NCBI GenBank assembly: GCA_037954325.1
Contig: JBBMNZ010000035.1
Location: 1,049,001-1,113,000 of the forward strand
Direction of reading: 5' to 3'
DNA from: Fistularia commersonii
Lineage: Eukaryota > Chordata > Actinopteri > Syngnathiformes > Fistulariidae
DNA: 64,000 bases
Of the stretch, positions 55,144-64,000 are shown in pieces. The position numbers were made by a program, and so were the translations under genes. Each line of letters opens with the position of its first letter. Within the stretch, counting starts at the first letter, position 1. The notes under the pieces were generated by a model. The model was given only the letters and a program-made list of their open reading frames with translations, ran no database searches and had not been told where the DNA came from.

Positions 55144-55565
55144 ACCAGGCCATCAGGAGCAGCTCAGGGGGTTCAGCATCTCGCCCGAGGACACCTCCGC
55201 ATGCAGACAGGAGGGGCAGGAATCAAACCATCAACTCTCCAGGCGCAGGAACGTCACTGTCAATGTCTCAATCGCAGGTGTCCCTCCAAACAGGAAGAAG
55301 GTTCTAATCCAGGACCCTCCTAGGATCTCTTCGTATCCATGTTCTTCCTGCGCATGCTTGGGCTGTCACCAGAATCTCCACATGCCCCTGCCCTGATTCT
55401 CCGTCTTCCTCCCGTAAGAGTCCATTGAAGACTCAACATTAACCGAAGGTGCCAATGAGGCACCCTGTGACTGACAGGTGTTAAATCCGACCCATCGCAA
55501 CATGGAAGGGAACATGGAGACTCTGGTTCGAGGCCCAAAGTGAGCATGGACCCACTTGCCCGTCA
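55144..55565. repeat. Interspersed repeat fragments
   Basis: 55148-55260 has aggagcagctcagggggttc, agcatctcgcccgaggacac and gaatcaaaccatcaactctc, a second fish repeat type seen again at 56205-56300. 55380-55480 holds a reverse fragment (gattctccgtcttcctccc). Confidence 0.5.
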
Positions 55566-55984
55566 TGGACGAATTCGCTTCCAACAGCCGAGCAAGTAAA
55601 GTGTGTTTGGTCTCTATGCGTTGTGTGTATTTGTGTGTGTGTGTATGTATGCTAATTTTCATTTAGCAGTGTTTGTGGAACCCCTCCGCCCCCATCTCTT
55701 CCGCCACCGCCATAATTAATCCAGCACTAACAACTCCTCTTCAGATTCGCCACCTGAGTGTGGGGCGCCTTTCCTGTAGAGAGCCAACAATGGGATTTAA
55801 AATGAACACGAGTGAAGCCTTAAGTTTAAAACACACACCTCGACACACACTCCGTTTTAAAAGTCCTCAATGGAGAGAATGGTTCGGCGACACTGTTGAG
55901 GTCTTCGCCTGCCAAAGCGTGAAAAGAGCCGGGATTGGTGGATCGGCACTCCGCGGTGGGGAATGCTGGATTTTCACTCAAGAT
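55566..55984. other. Unique non-coding DNA
   Basis: Short TG run at 55620-55645. No gene recognised. Confidence 0.35.
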
Positions 55985-56590
55985 AAGATGCTTGGATTGT
56001 ACCTGACGGGTCGGAGGAGAGGTACTGAAGAAGTACAAGTACCCCAGGGTATTGCTTTCGTGTGAGGGTAGAGCGGAGCAAGTACTGGACGGGAGTTGCC
56101 CGTGGAGTGAGCGCTCTCCACTTCTACAAACCCCTTCACCAACTGGTGGATCGCATCCATCAACCGCACACCGATGGCGGCAGAGCTGCTGTACAAGGTG
56201 CTCGCCGGGCCAATCAGGAGCAACTTGGGTATACGGTGTCCTGCCCATGGATACTTGAGCATACAAATGTAGCCAGGAATCGAACCGTCAACCATCCAAT
56301 GGGAGGGGTCAGTGGCAGGGGCGCTGCAGAGGTTAGTGGTTAACTCCATCCAAGTCCTGACTCTCAGCTGTGGTCATGAACTCTGAGCCACATGACCCAA
56401 GAGCATGAGGTCCAAGCATACAAGTGATGGAAATGCAGGAGGAAAAATCTCTGAGGTGGAACTCAAAGTCCACCCGCTACTCCCTCATAGGAGGGGTCGG
56501 TTGAGATGGTTTGGATATCTGGTCAGAACGTATCCTCCACCTTCTGCTGGAGGGGTACCAGGCACCACCTGCAGGTTCCAGGGGTATTAA
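55985..56590 (+). mobile_element. Decayed LINE interrupted by another repeat
   Basis: 56024-56095 matches the LINE 'GAGTTCAAGTATCTCGGGGT' region in degraded form (gaagtacaagtaccccaggg, gtgagggtagagcgg). 56120-56300 is the second fish repeat (caatcaggagcaacttgggt, gtgtcctgcccatggatact, ggaatcgaaccgtcaacc). 56370-56590 resumes LINE sequence (gtcatgaactctgagcc, ggttgagatggtttggatat, ctggtcagaacgtatcc). The order suggests the second repeat inserted into, or replaced, the middle of the LINE. Confidence 0.55.
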
Positions 56591-56624
56591 ATCCCCCCCA
56601 TCTTGATGCATAACGGGTGAAGAT

Positions 56625-56800
56625 ACGAGATGGCGAGTGGTGCAGCGCCGTTCCGCTTCCGCCAAGCAGAGGAGCAGCAGTTGTAGCCTCCCTCGCCTCA
56701 TAGCAAGGAGGTTCCAGTGGATGAGTCTCCTGCAGAAGTTCTCATGGTGCTCTCTTGGTTCTCCCCATGTTCTCTCCAGGTTCTCCTTCGCCCCCCCTTT
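56625..56800 (-). repeat. Interspersed fish repeat, tRNA-like end, reverse of most copies
   Basis: gatggcgagtggtgcagcgc (A-box-like TGGCGAGTGGTG), gcctcatagcaaggaggttc and gttctccccatgttctctcc are in the order expected for the family read from its tRNA-like head. No intact pol III promoter remains. Confidence 0.5.
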
Positions 56801-57065
56801 CGGTGCAGAAGCAGTTACTAAAGCTCTAACCAAGGAGACAGAAGGTTGAAGGTCCTAATCCAATGTCCAGCTTGGTTCCCTCCACGTCTTACCTTCAAAA
56901 AGTCCCTTAATTTAGCTGAAATGCTAAGCTAATCCAAACCCCTTTAGCAGGCCGACCGGTCAAACGGGGAATTAGAGGTTTGTTGCGGCTGCAGGTTGAC
57001 ATTTACCGCCTCGTGTTTGGAGGAGGTAAATACAATTAACCAGAACAAATGCTCCTGACCTTCTC
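56801..57065. other. Unique non-coding DNA
   Basis: No gene recognised. Confidence 0.35.
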
Positions 57066-57465
57066 ACCTCCACGTTGGACTGGAGACACCTTTGGGTCTC
57101 CAGTCATGAGGACTCCCTCGCCGACAGAAGGCTCCTTCGTGGAAAAAGCTGCAGTTTCTCACCAGGTTCTCCCACGATGTTGAAGGCAGGATGTAGAAGT
57201 AAGAAGGCTCCAGGTTTTGAGTCAGTGTCCTACTAGGTTCTCCATGTGCTCCTGGTTGGGTTCTCCCCGGGTTCCCCGTCTTCTTGTGCAAGGACAGTAT
57301 GGAGAACTCAAGCAGCGAGAAGTCCCCAGGTTGTGCTCCAGTGTCTGAATGGGTTCTGCAGGATCTCCACCTGCTCGGGTTCTCCAGGTTCTCCTGCAGT
57401 CCATGAACAGCCAGCATTTTCATGGAAGGTGTGAATGAGAAGGTGAGTGGATCGTTGTCTCCATA
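57066..57465 (-). repeat. Interspersed fish repeat, reverse copy
   Basis: ggttctccatgtgctcctgg, gggttccccgtcttcttgtg and gttctccaggttctcctgca, then gtgtgaatgagaaggtgag and tggatcgttgtctccatacg, leading directly into the decamer array, the same order as at 32.1-32.3 kb. Confidence 0.65.
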
Positions 57466-57475
57466 CGCTGACCCG

Positions 57476-57638
57476 TGATTGACAGGTGACCCTGTGATTG
57501 ACAGGTGACCCTTGATTGACAGGTGACCCCGTGATTGACAGGTGACCTCCATGATTGACAGGTGACTCCATGATTGACAGCTGAACCCCCATGATTGACA
57601 GGTGACCCCATGATTGACAGGTGACCCTTGATTGACAG
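57476..57638 (+). repeat. 18-21-bp minisatellite of the TALE decamer, 9 units
   Basis: Perfect TGATTGACAG at 57476, 57495, 57513, 57532, 57552, 57571, 57592, 57611 and 57629. Spacing wobbles between 18 and 21 bp, yet all nine decamers are intact. The spacers (gtgacccc, gtgacctcca, ctgaaccccca) vary more than the decamer. Confidence 0.96.
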
Positions 57639-58097
57639 GTGACCCATCCATGTTAAGCCCCGCCCCTCACCCAGTTCCAGCCGGTGTCGCCTCTTGCAAG
57701 GAGCAGATGTTGAACAAGCAGTAACGTCATCTTCTTCTCCTTGAGGCGGTCCCTTCAGGTGTCGGCCAATCGTCTCTCTCTCTCCATCTTGCCCTCGGCC
57801 AATCAGCTGCCTCCATCCCCCCCCCCCCCAAAAAAAAAAAACAGAATCATGCGCAGGATTGTAAACGGTCTAACTTTCACGGCTCGGTGGCACCTCTTCA
57901 TTAAGGGGACCGGATTTCCTCTTCCTCTTCTTCTTCCTCTTCCTCCTCACCTCCAGATAGACCACGGCCGTGCACGTTGGATTTCGCCTCGTGCACAGAC
58001 GGCCGCCGTCGACGCACAGCTGCAATTAGGACGATGGCGTGCACGCCATATGCCGCTCTGCAGCCCCCTGCCCATTACTCTGCAGGGCCTTTCCGCT
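57639..58097. other. GC-box word, then unique, possibly regulatory DNA
   Basis: taagccccgcccctcaccca (57653-57672) ends the interspersed-repeat module. C-run and A-run meet at 57819-57841. 57845-58045 is unique, with GTAAACGGTCTAAC, TCATTAAGGGG, CAGCTGCAATTAGGACG and a CTTCCT tract. Confidence 0.35.
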
Positions 58098-58198
58098 GTG
58101 TGTGTGTGTGTGTGGGTGAGTGTGTGTGTGTGTGTGTGTGTGTGGGGGGGGGGTGACGCCGCTGGAGTGGGCTGAAGTACCGAGTGTCGCGCCTCTCG

Positions 58199-58230
<32 letters not shown>

Positions 58231-58379
58231 AGAAAACATGGCCGGCAGCCACGAGCGATGTCCGGAAAATGAATAATAAAGCGTGTAAGCCCTCCAGCGA
58301 GTGTGTGTGTGTGTGTGTGTGTGTTCAAGCGGTCATGTGCACGGATTCTTGGCTGACCGTGCACGTAACCCCCCCCCCC

Positions 58380-58418
<39 letters not shown>

Positions 58419-58505
58419 CCTGCAGGGCCCTTCTTTTCACGGCTGTCACTTCTCAGATATCCACTTCCTTCCTCTTCCCGTCCGTCCGGTCGCATTCTGT
58501 TTTCC

Positions 58506-58551
<46 letters not shown>
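58098..58551. repeat. Alternating (TG)n and (CA)n tracts, five in a row
   Basis: TG 58098-58142 (interrupted), CA 58200-58227, TG 58300-58323, CA 58381-58416, TG 58510-58551. Neighbours are complementary, so each TG-CA pair can fold as a stem with a loop of 55-95 bases. Confidence 0.93.
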
Positions 58552-58553
<2 letters not shown>

Positions 58554-59270
58554 CCTTATGACGCCGCCGATACCGGGGTTATTTGACTTTGCTCCGCTAA
58601 GCAAGCGCTCGAGGGGAAATTACAAACAGCTCTTTAAATTCAAGCCGATTCACCGGCGCGCTAATAGAACTCCTGTTCAGTCCATCAGGCGCGAGGAGCC
58701 CCCGAGATTTGGGGGCGTCGGTCGGAGGAGGAGGGGGGTCTCCGTTTTATAACTCCATTTAAAGGTTGAAAACAACCATCGGCGCCACTTCGTTAAATTG
58801 AAAGCAATCTTATCGCAGAAATCTGTAATTACTTCACGGCGGCGATGGGAGGAGGCGGCGTCGCGTTTCGAGGGAGGATCCGGATTCGGGCCGTAAAGCG
58901 TCGGTGTTCCTTTTTGCGCGGAAAAATAAACAACGAACCCCCCGATTTTTACGGGGATTCTCGCAAAAACGGGAATAAAAAAGCCCCCGGGCCGCGGACC
59001 CCGTGGAACCCCCGCCCGTCGCCGTGGAGACGGGAGGCCGACGAATCGGAAACGGCGCTTGAACGACACAAAAAGAAAAAAAAATACGCTGCAGCCCGGA
59101 CCTAAATCACCCGCGCGGCATCTGGTTGCCGCGGCGATGAACGTTTAACGGCGACGGGACAGATGGGGAGTTTTGTTTAAAGAAAACGCAGGAATACTTA
59201 TTAGGTTTGGGGGGTTGGGGGGGGGGGGGTTGTTCAACTAGGAAACGATACGCTAAGATTGGTTTGGTTA
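58552..59270. other. Unique CpG-rich DNA
   Basis: No gene recognised. A G-run at 59205-59230. CpGs are dense at 58840-59060. Confidence 0.35.
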
Positions 59271-59279
59271 AGTTGAATT

Positions 59280-60730
59280 GATTCACTTATGTTCAATTTA
59301 GCTTTGTTTCAGTTCAGTTCAGTTCAGCTCAATTCAGTTCAGTTCAGTTCAGTTCAGTTTTAAATCAGTTCAGTTAAATTCAATTCAGTTTAAATATATT
59401 CAGTTCAGATCGATATTTTAAGATCGTTTAGGTTAAGTTGAATTGATTGAGTTATGTTCAATTTTAGCTTTGTTTCAGTTTTATTTCAATTCAATTCAGT
59501 TCAATTCAGTTCAGTTCAGTTCAGCTCAGTTCAACTGAGTTCAATTCAGTTCAGTTTGAAATCAGTTCAGTTAAATTCAATTCAGTTTAATTATATTCAG
59601 TTCAGTCTAAGTCAGTTTAGTCAGTTTAGCTCAACAGTAAAGACAGACTTGATGTAAAAGACTCGGAAACGATATGTTAAGATAGTTTAGGTTTAGTTGA
59701 ATTGATTCACTTATGTTCAATTTAGCTTTGTTTCAGTTCAGCTCAGTTCAGTTCAGTTCAGCTCAGTTCAATTCAGTTCAGTTCAGTTCAGTTCAGCTCA
59801 GTTCAGTTCAGTTCAATTGAGTTCAATTCAGTTCAGTTTTAAATCAGTTCAGTTTTAAATCAGTTCAGTTAAATTCAATTCAGTTAAATTATATTCAGTT
59901 CAGTCTAAGTCAGTTTAGTCAGTTTAGTTCAACAGCAAAGTCAGACTTGATGTAGAAGTTTGACTCGGAAACGATATGTTAAGATCGTTTAGGTGAAGTT
60001 AAATTGAGTTATGTTCAATTTTAGCTTTCGTTCAATTCAGTTCAATTCAGTTAAATTACATTTAGTTCAGTCAAAGTCAGTTTAATCAGTTTAGTTCATC
60101 GGGAAAGAAAGATTCCATGTAGGAGTTTAACTCAGAAATGACATGATAAGATCAATTAGGTTAAGTTGAATTGATTCAGTTGAGTACAGTTAAGCTTCGT
60201 TTCAGTTTAGTTCAAATCAATTCGATTCAGTTCAGATCAATTCAGTTCGTTCTCTCAGTTCAGTTCAGCTCCGTTCAGTTCAGTTCCATTCAGTTCAGTT
60301 CAGTTAGATGTTATTCAGTTCAGTTTAGTTTTGTGCAATTTAATTCAGTTCTGTTCAACTCTGCTCAATTCAGTTCAGTTCATGTTAATTTAGTTCAGTT
60401 CATTTCAGTTCAGTTAGATTTTATTCAGTTCAGTTTAGTTTTTTGCAAGTTAATTCAGTTCAGTTCAACTCTGTTCAATTCAGGTCATGTTAATTTAGTT
60501 CAGTTCAGTTCAGTTAGATTCCATTCAGTTCAATTCCATTCAGTTCAGTTCAGTTAAATTTTATTCAGTTCAGTTTAGTTCAGTGTAAGTTGATTCAGTT
60601 CAGTTCAGCACCGTTCAGTTCAGTTCAGTTCAAGTTAATTCAGTTCAGTCCAGTTCAGTTCAGTTCAGTTCAAGTTAATTCAGTTCAGTCCAGTTTAGTT
60701 CAGTCCACTCCAGTCAAGCTAAGATCAAAT
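59280..60730 (+). repeat. 5/10-bp GTTCA array with higher-order units (1.45 kb)
   Basis: Units of agttc, with variants aattc and agctc, fill the region. A leader phrase, aagat.gtttaggttaag followed by ttgaattgattcacttatg, recurs at about 59250, 59420, 59678, 59978 and 60146, dividing the array into blocks of 170-300 bp. S/V/Q/F-rich open frames are repeat translations. Confidence 0.95.
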
Positions 60731-61235
60731 CAGTTCACATTCATTTTTATATTTCCCGTCAATAATAACGTTCCCGAGCTCCACCGGGTTCCTTTGTTCA
60801 CCTGAATCACCAAAACGGCGTCCTCTTCCGACGCCGCTCGTCCGTCCGTTATCCGCCGTGAACCCGCGGGCTTTTGTCGGGCGCCGTTCCCTCCCTTCTC
60901 CTGCCGGGCGATGATGGATGCCTCCTCGCGCTCGGGGCCGCGATGGCGTCGGACCCTGGAGGACGGCCGGCGAGCCAGAACCGCTCATTAGACTCATCAT
61001 GGGAAACTAATGAGGATGAATCGTGTCGCGGGGAGGGTTTCAAAACCTCTGCTCATCTGTTACACCCCAAAGTAGTTCTCTCACACACACATTTACGGCT
61101 CTATTTGTTCTTCTTGTCAAATGGAACAAATGGAAGGTTCTCCACGGTGAGGCCCGCCATCTTCCCCTCCGCCTAGGGGGCCAATCGGAGCGGCCGCTGG
61201 GGCGAGGGGGCGGGGCTTGACCCGGGCGGGACGCC
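60731..61235. other. Unique, CpG-rich at 60790-60980
   Basis: Possible CpG island-like stretch with no coding signature. GC box ggggcggggcttgacc at 61208-61223. Confidence 0.35.
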
Positions 61236-61800
61236 TGACAATCACAGGGTGCAGAGACGTCCACACCTACAAGGGAGACTTCAGTGGACCTGTGACCGAA
61301 GATGGACAACCTGGAGAACCTAAGGGGGAGAACCTGGAACCTCCACTGAGAGGAACCTCATGGGAACATCTGATGGAGCCTGGTACCTTCTTCCTATCAG
61401 GTTAGAGTTCTCACTGTCTTGGAATCCCAGGAGGGAACATGGGTGGAAGAACCTGGGGAGAACATGGAGACTCCACTGGTAGGACACTTGAGTAGAACCT
61501 TCTTACTGTCTACTGTGCCACTCCTCCATTTTCTCCACCCCTTGCAATCATGTCATACATCTCCACCACCTTCCCTTCACCTCCACCCGCCCCTTCTTCT
61601 CCACCCGTGCCCCCCCGCCCCAACCCCGTGCTCTAGGAGTCCACGGCGCAGAACTTGTATGCTTGGGCGAGCGGGTGCAAATCCCCCTTGTTTTTGGGGT
61701 TCGCCTTGCTCTGTGAGGGCTCGCGCTCCGGGTAGCCTAAGCCTGTTGCCTCCATCCGCCCCCTCCAATCACCCCCGGCCAGAAAAAAAACACAGACGCC
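61236..61800 (+). repeat. Interspersed fish repeat fragments
   Basis: cagagacgtccacacctaca, gaagatggacaacctggag, gaacctaagggggagaacc and gaacatggagactccac follow the family order. 61640-61730 (tgtatgcttgggcgagcggg, tttggggttcg) is less clear. Confidence 0.5.
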
Positions 61801-62110
61801 GTTTAAACGTCTTTTTAATATAACCTTAAACTCCAGATACGAGTCTTCATCTGCATCATACCGCAGCAGATGGGGCCTCCCGGCGCCTCCATCTTCTTCA
61901 TTACTCCGCCTAATTCAAATCCACGATGGTCCTGGGACTATCAAGCCTTCTGTGTCATTTAATTACGGGTGTATGAAATGAGGCCCCTCCACCTCCACCT
62001 CCACCACCTTAATGTTTCCTGGAATTGATCGGGGAGCGGGAGCTCATCACGTCGCGCCGCCGAGCCATCGCAGGCGCTCCGTCGCGCTAATGGACCGATT
62101 CTGGACTATT
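61801..62110. promoter_or_regulatory. Candidate conserved non-coding element
   Basis: Unique sequence with CGTTTAAACG (61800-61809, a perfect palindrome), TTTTTAATATAACC, CATTACTCCGCCTAATTCAAA, TGTCATTTAATTACGGG and GCGCTAATGG. The density of homeodomain-type cores without repeats is enhancer-like. Confidence 0.33.
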
Positions 62111-62700
62111 AGCCGTAGGAAGAGGCAGGAAGTTGTGGAGGTGGGGGAACATTGAGGGGGGACACGAGGCGGCGGGGAAGCAGAAAGAAGTGTGAAAGTG
62201 TGAGGTAGAAGAAGGAAGAGATGCTACAAGGAGCATACAGATTCAAGGGGTTCCCTTTCCAGGGTTCTTGGTGGAAAATGGGGAACCCAAGCACAACCTG
62301 GGAGAACCTTGGAGAACTTCGGGGAACCTGGTAGGACCCAGAAGAACCTGGAGAAGCTGGGAGACCCCAAGAGAACTTGGGAGAATCGAGGAAGACCCAT
62401 GGAGAACCTGGTAGAACCGCCTTCTCCACCTCAAGGAGGCCTCAGGGTCTCCAATCTCACTGGTTCCGATCAAGAGAACGACTAGGTTCCCTCCACCTGG
62501 AGTCTCCATGTTCTCCAAGAGCCTGTCTGGGTTCTCTCTGGATGTTCTCTCCTTGATCTCCTGCATGGGTTCTATCCAGGTTCTCACCTGCAACAAGAAG
62601 ACTCCATGTTCTAAGCTGGCGTCCAACACGGCTCTCCTCACAAGGAGTCTTCACGTTCTCCTCCCCATCTACCTTGGATCTCCATCTTCTCCATAGAACA
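62111..62700. repeat. Interspersed repeat fragments in opposing orientations
   Basis: gagaacttgggagaat, tggagaacctggtaga and similar words on the plus strand (62270-62430), then reverse words gttctctctggatgttctct and gttctcacctgc (62490-62670). This gives a loose inverted repeat of about 200 bp arms. Confidence 0.5.
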
Positions 62701-63014
62701 ATCTGCAGGGAGGAGGGTCTCCTGGGTGGACCTTCTGAGGTGGAGGACATCACCGACCTTCACCGACCTCCTCCGACCTTCACATCTGGACGGCGAGCTC
62801 GCAACAACAATCCACCAGATGACGTAGCACCACATCATGAAGGTCTCCAGACCTCCTGGTCTCCTCTGCTCCTCCATCTCTTCTGCTTTTCTTCAGACAG
62901 AAGATGGAAGTGGACCTGGAAGCTCCTCCTGCAGCCGGCGGCGGCGGCGGCGGCGGCGGCGCAACGCCATCCATAATGCATCACTCCCCGGTGGAGGGGT
63001 GAGAATTTGAAGTT

Positions 63015-63019
<5 letters not shown>
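62701..63019. other. Unique DNA with a CGG run
   Basis: (CGG)n at 62935-62961. The 62700-62930 region has a CTCC/CGACCT pattern. No gene. Confidence 0.4.

Positions 63020-63073
<54 letters not shown>
63020..63073. repeat. (CA)n microsatellite
   Basis: About 26 CA units with a single cg interruption near 63048. Confidence 0.93.
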
Positions 63074-63075
<2 letters not shown>

Positions 63076-63257
63076 CGAGCAGACAAACAAACCGTCCAGA
63101 TCGTGATCGGGTTTTAAGCTCCGCCCCCCCGTCAGGATCTTCGGTAAAAACGCTCGTGATGTTCATCATGTATTCTGGTGGAGGAGCCTATCTCAGCTGT
63201 CATTGGTGGAGGACGGGAGGCGGGGCCTCAACTGGACCAATCGCAGGGCGACGTTTA
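63074..63257. other. Unique DNA
   Basis: No gene. aggcggggcctcaactgg is another GC-box word (63219-63236). Confidence 0.35.
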
Positions 63258-63450
63258 GACACATGCAACCATTCACTCGTTCATTCAAATATCGAAACCT
63301 ACAACCGTTCACGCTCTCGTCGTGTTTTCATTCGACGCCTACGACTACCGTTCCGCCTCTTCCTGGTTAAGCCCCGCCCCTCGCCGCCAGCGCCAGCTGT
63401 GATTGGCTCCAGCGCCGTCATAGACGATGAATGGATGAATGAATGAACCG
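63258..63450 (+). repeat. Interspersed repeat 3' half, well preserved
   Basis: tagacacatgcaaccattca, cctacaaccgttcacgctct, ttaagccccgcccctcgccg, cagctgtgattggctccagc, then a GAATGA tail (63426-63445). This copy shows the normal order of the phrases that are amplified elsewhere as ATTC-rich, 46-bp and 19-bp arrays. Confidence 0.68.
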
Positions 63451-63652
63451 ATGTTCTCCTCAGGTTCTTCTCTGTTAACATGAGAAGGTCGCCACGGTGA
63501 CACGTCGCCATCCGCCGGTGATTGACAGGTGTTAGGCTCCGCCTCCTGCTTCGCTGTGATTGGCTGCGGCTCCTGGCCTGCTTTGACTGACACCTTTGAC
63601 CAACATAAGCTCACGACCGGACACGCACCAACACACACACGCTGGCGGCAAA
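63451..63652. other. Unique DNA with X-box-like site, TALE decamer and CCAAT box
   Basis: GTCGCCACGGTGAC (63488-63501) fits the X-box pattern with one change. TGATTGACAG lies at 63519-63528, then ctccgcctcctgcttcgctg and tgattggctgcgg (63537-63569). Confidence 0.4.
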
Positions 63653-63706
<54 letters not shown>

Positions 63707-63796
63707 CAACACAAGCCTGTTAAACGGCGTGAACGAGGCGCCTACGAGCGCACGTACCCAAACACCTCCATCTATATTCATCGCCTCCGCCCGAGG

Positions 63797-63854
<58 letters not shown>
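63653..63854. repeat. (TG)n and (CA)n pair
   Basis: (TG)n at 63653-63703 and (CA)n at 63799-63854, complementary and about 95 bp apart. Confidence 0.95.
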
Positions 63855-63856
<2 letters not shown>

Positions 63857-64000
63857 TCCATTTTATAAATAATGGCTGGTCCTCCGGGCCCAGGCTTTTA
63901 TCCCTCCCCTCTTCCCGTAGTTTTCCCGCGAGGCTGCTTCGCCGCCAAGGTGCACGTCGGGGAGCGCTGCTGTATTTATTTCAATTTATTTCCGCGTGTG
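63855..64000. other. Unique DNA to the window end
   Basis: Contains CATTTTATAAATAATGG and TTTATTTCAATTTATTTCC. Possibly the edge of another regulatory segment. No gene. Confidence 0.3.

Noticed and set aside
59454..60805. S/V/Q/F-rich proteins
   Set aside because: Direct translation of the GTTCA array.
17573..63854. V-C and H-T repeat proteins across microsatellites
   Set aside because: They are translations of TG and CA dinucleotide runs.

Overview
This window looks like vertebrate nuclear DNA, most likely from a teleost (probably percomorph) fish. The evidence is several relics of LINE families typical of fish, many copies of a fish-type interspersed repeat, abundant (CA)n/(TG)n microsatellites, and one gene resembling a vertebrate ciliary protein. 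There is no operon, CRISPR array, phage or other prokaryotic feature. I name no species. RNA genes were not recognised by eye.

Only one convincing protein-coding gene is present: an intronless 640-codon reading frame on the minus strand (12378-14300). It encodes a long coiled-coil protein with two N-terminal DDWLE(A/G)LL motifs and resembles Fas-binding factor 1 (FBF1), a transition-fibre protein of the centriole and cilium. Vertebrate FBF1 genes are longer and split by many introns, so this copy looks like a retrogene. Its upstream side carries an overlapping E-box and full CRE (14371-14384) and a 9-codon uORF. A second weak candidate is an exon-like open frame at 40822-41052 that ends at a good splice donor.

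Layout: 0-5.3 kb holds a LINE 3' fragment, unique DNA and two possible conserved non-coding elements. 5.3-8 kb holds ATTC-rich and CA/TG arrays. 9-10.2 kb holds a ~333-bp repeat. 11-12.3 kb holds an AT-rich ~75-bp array and a palindromic DNA transposon next to the FBF1-like gene. 15.6-18.7 kb holds minus-strand LINE tails. 20.1-23.1 kb holds a duplicated segment plus a minisatellite. 25 kb holds a 117-bp array. 27.9-32.6 kb holds a run of minisatellites (about 200, 9, 12 and 19 bp). 33.5-35.6 kb holds an 85/89/68-bp higher-order repeat. 36.5-39.2 kb is a TG/CA and AT-rich tract. 39.6-40.7 kb holds a 10-bp array inside a larger duplication. 43-48.5 kb holds three AT-rich arrays in opposing orientations. 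50.6-57.6 kb holds 46-bp and 19-bp arrays, interspersed repeats and LINE relics. 58-64 kb holds TG/CA clusters, a 1.4-kb GTTCA array and more repeats.

The main unifying observation is that several minisatellites appear to be expansions of pieces of one interspersed repeat family. Four of the arrays also have units containing perfect transcription-factor consensus words: the TALE (PBX-PREP/MEIS) decamer, a nuclear-receptor DR4, a nuclear-receptor DR1 and the CACGTG E-box. Whether any is bound in vivo cannot be told from sequence. Long open frames inside these arrays are treated as artefacts of repeat periodicity.
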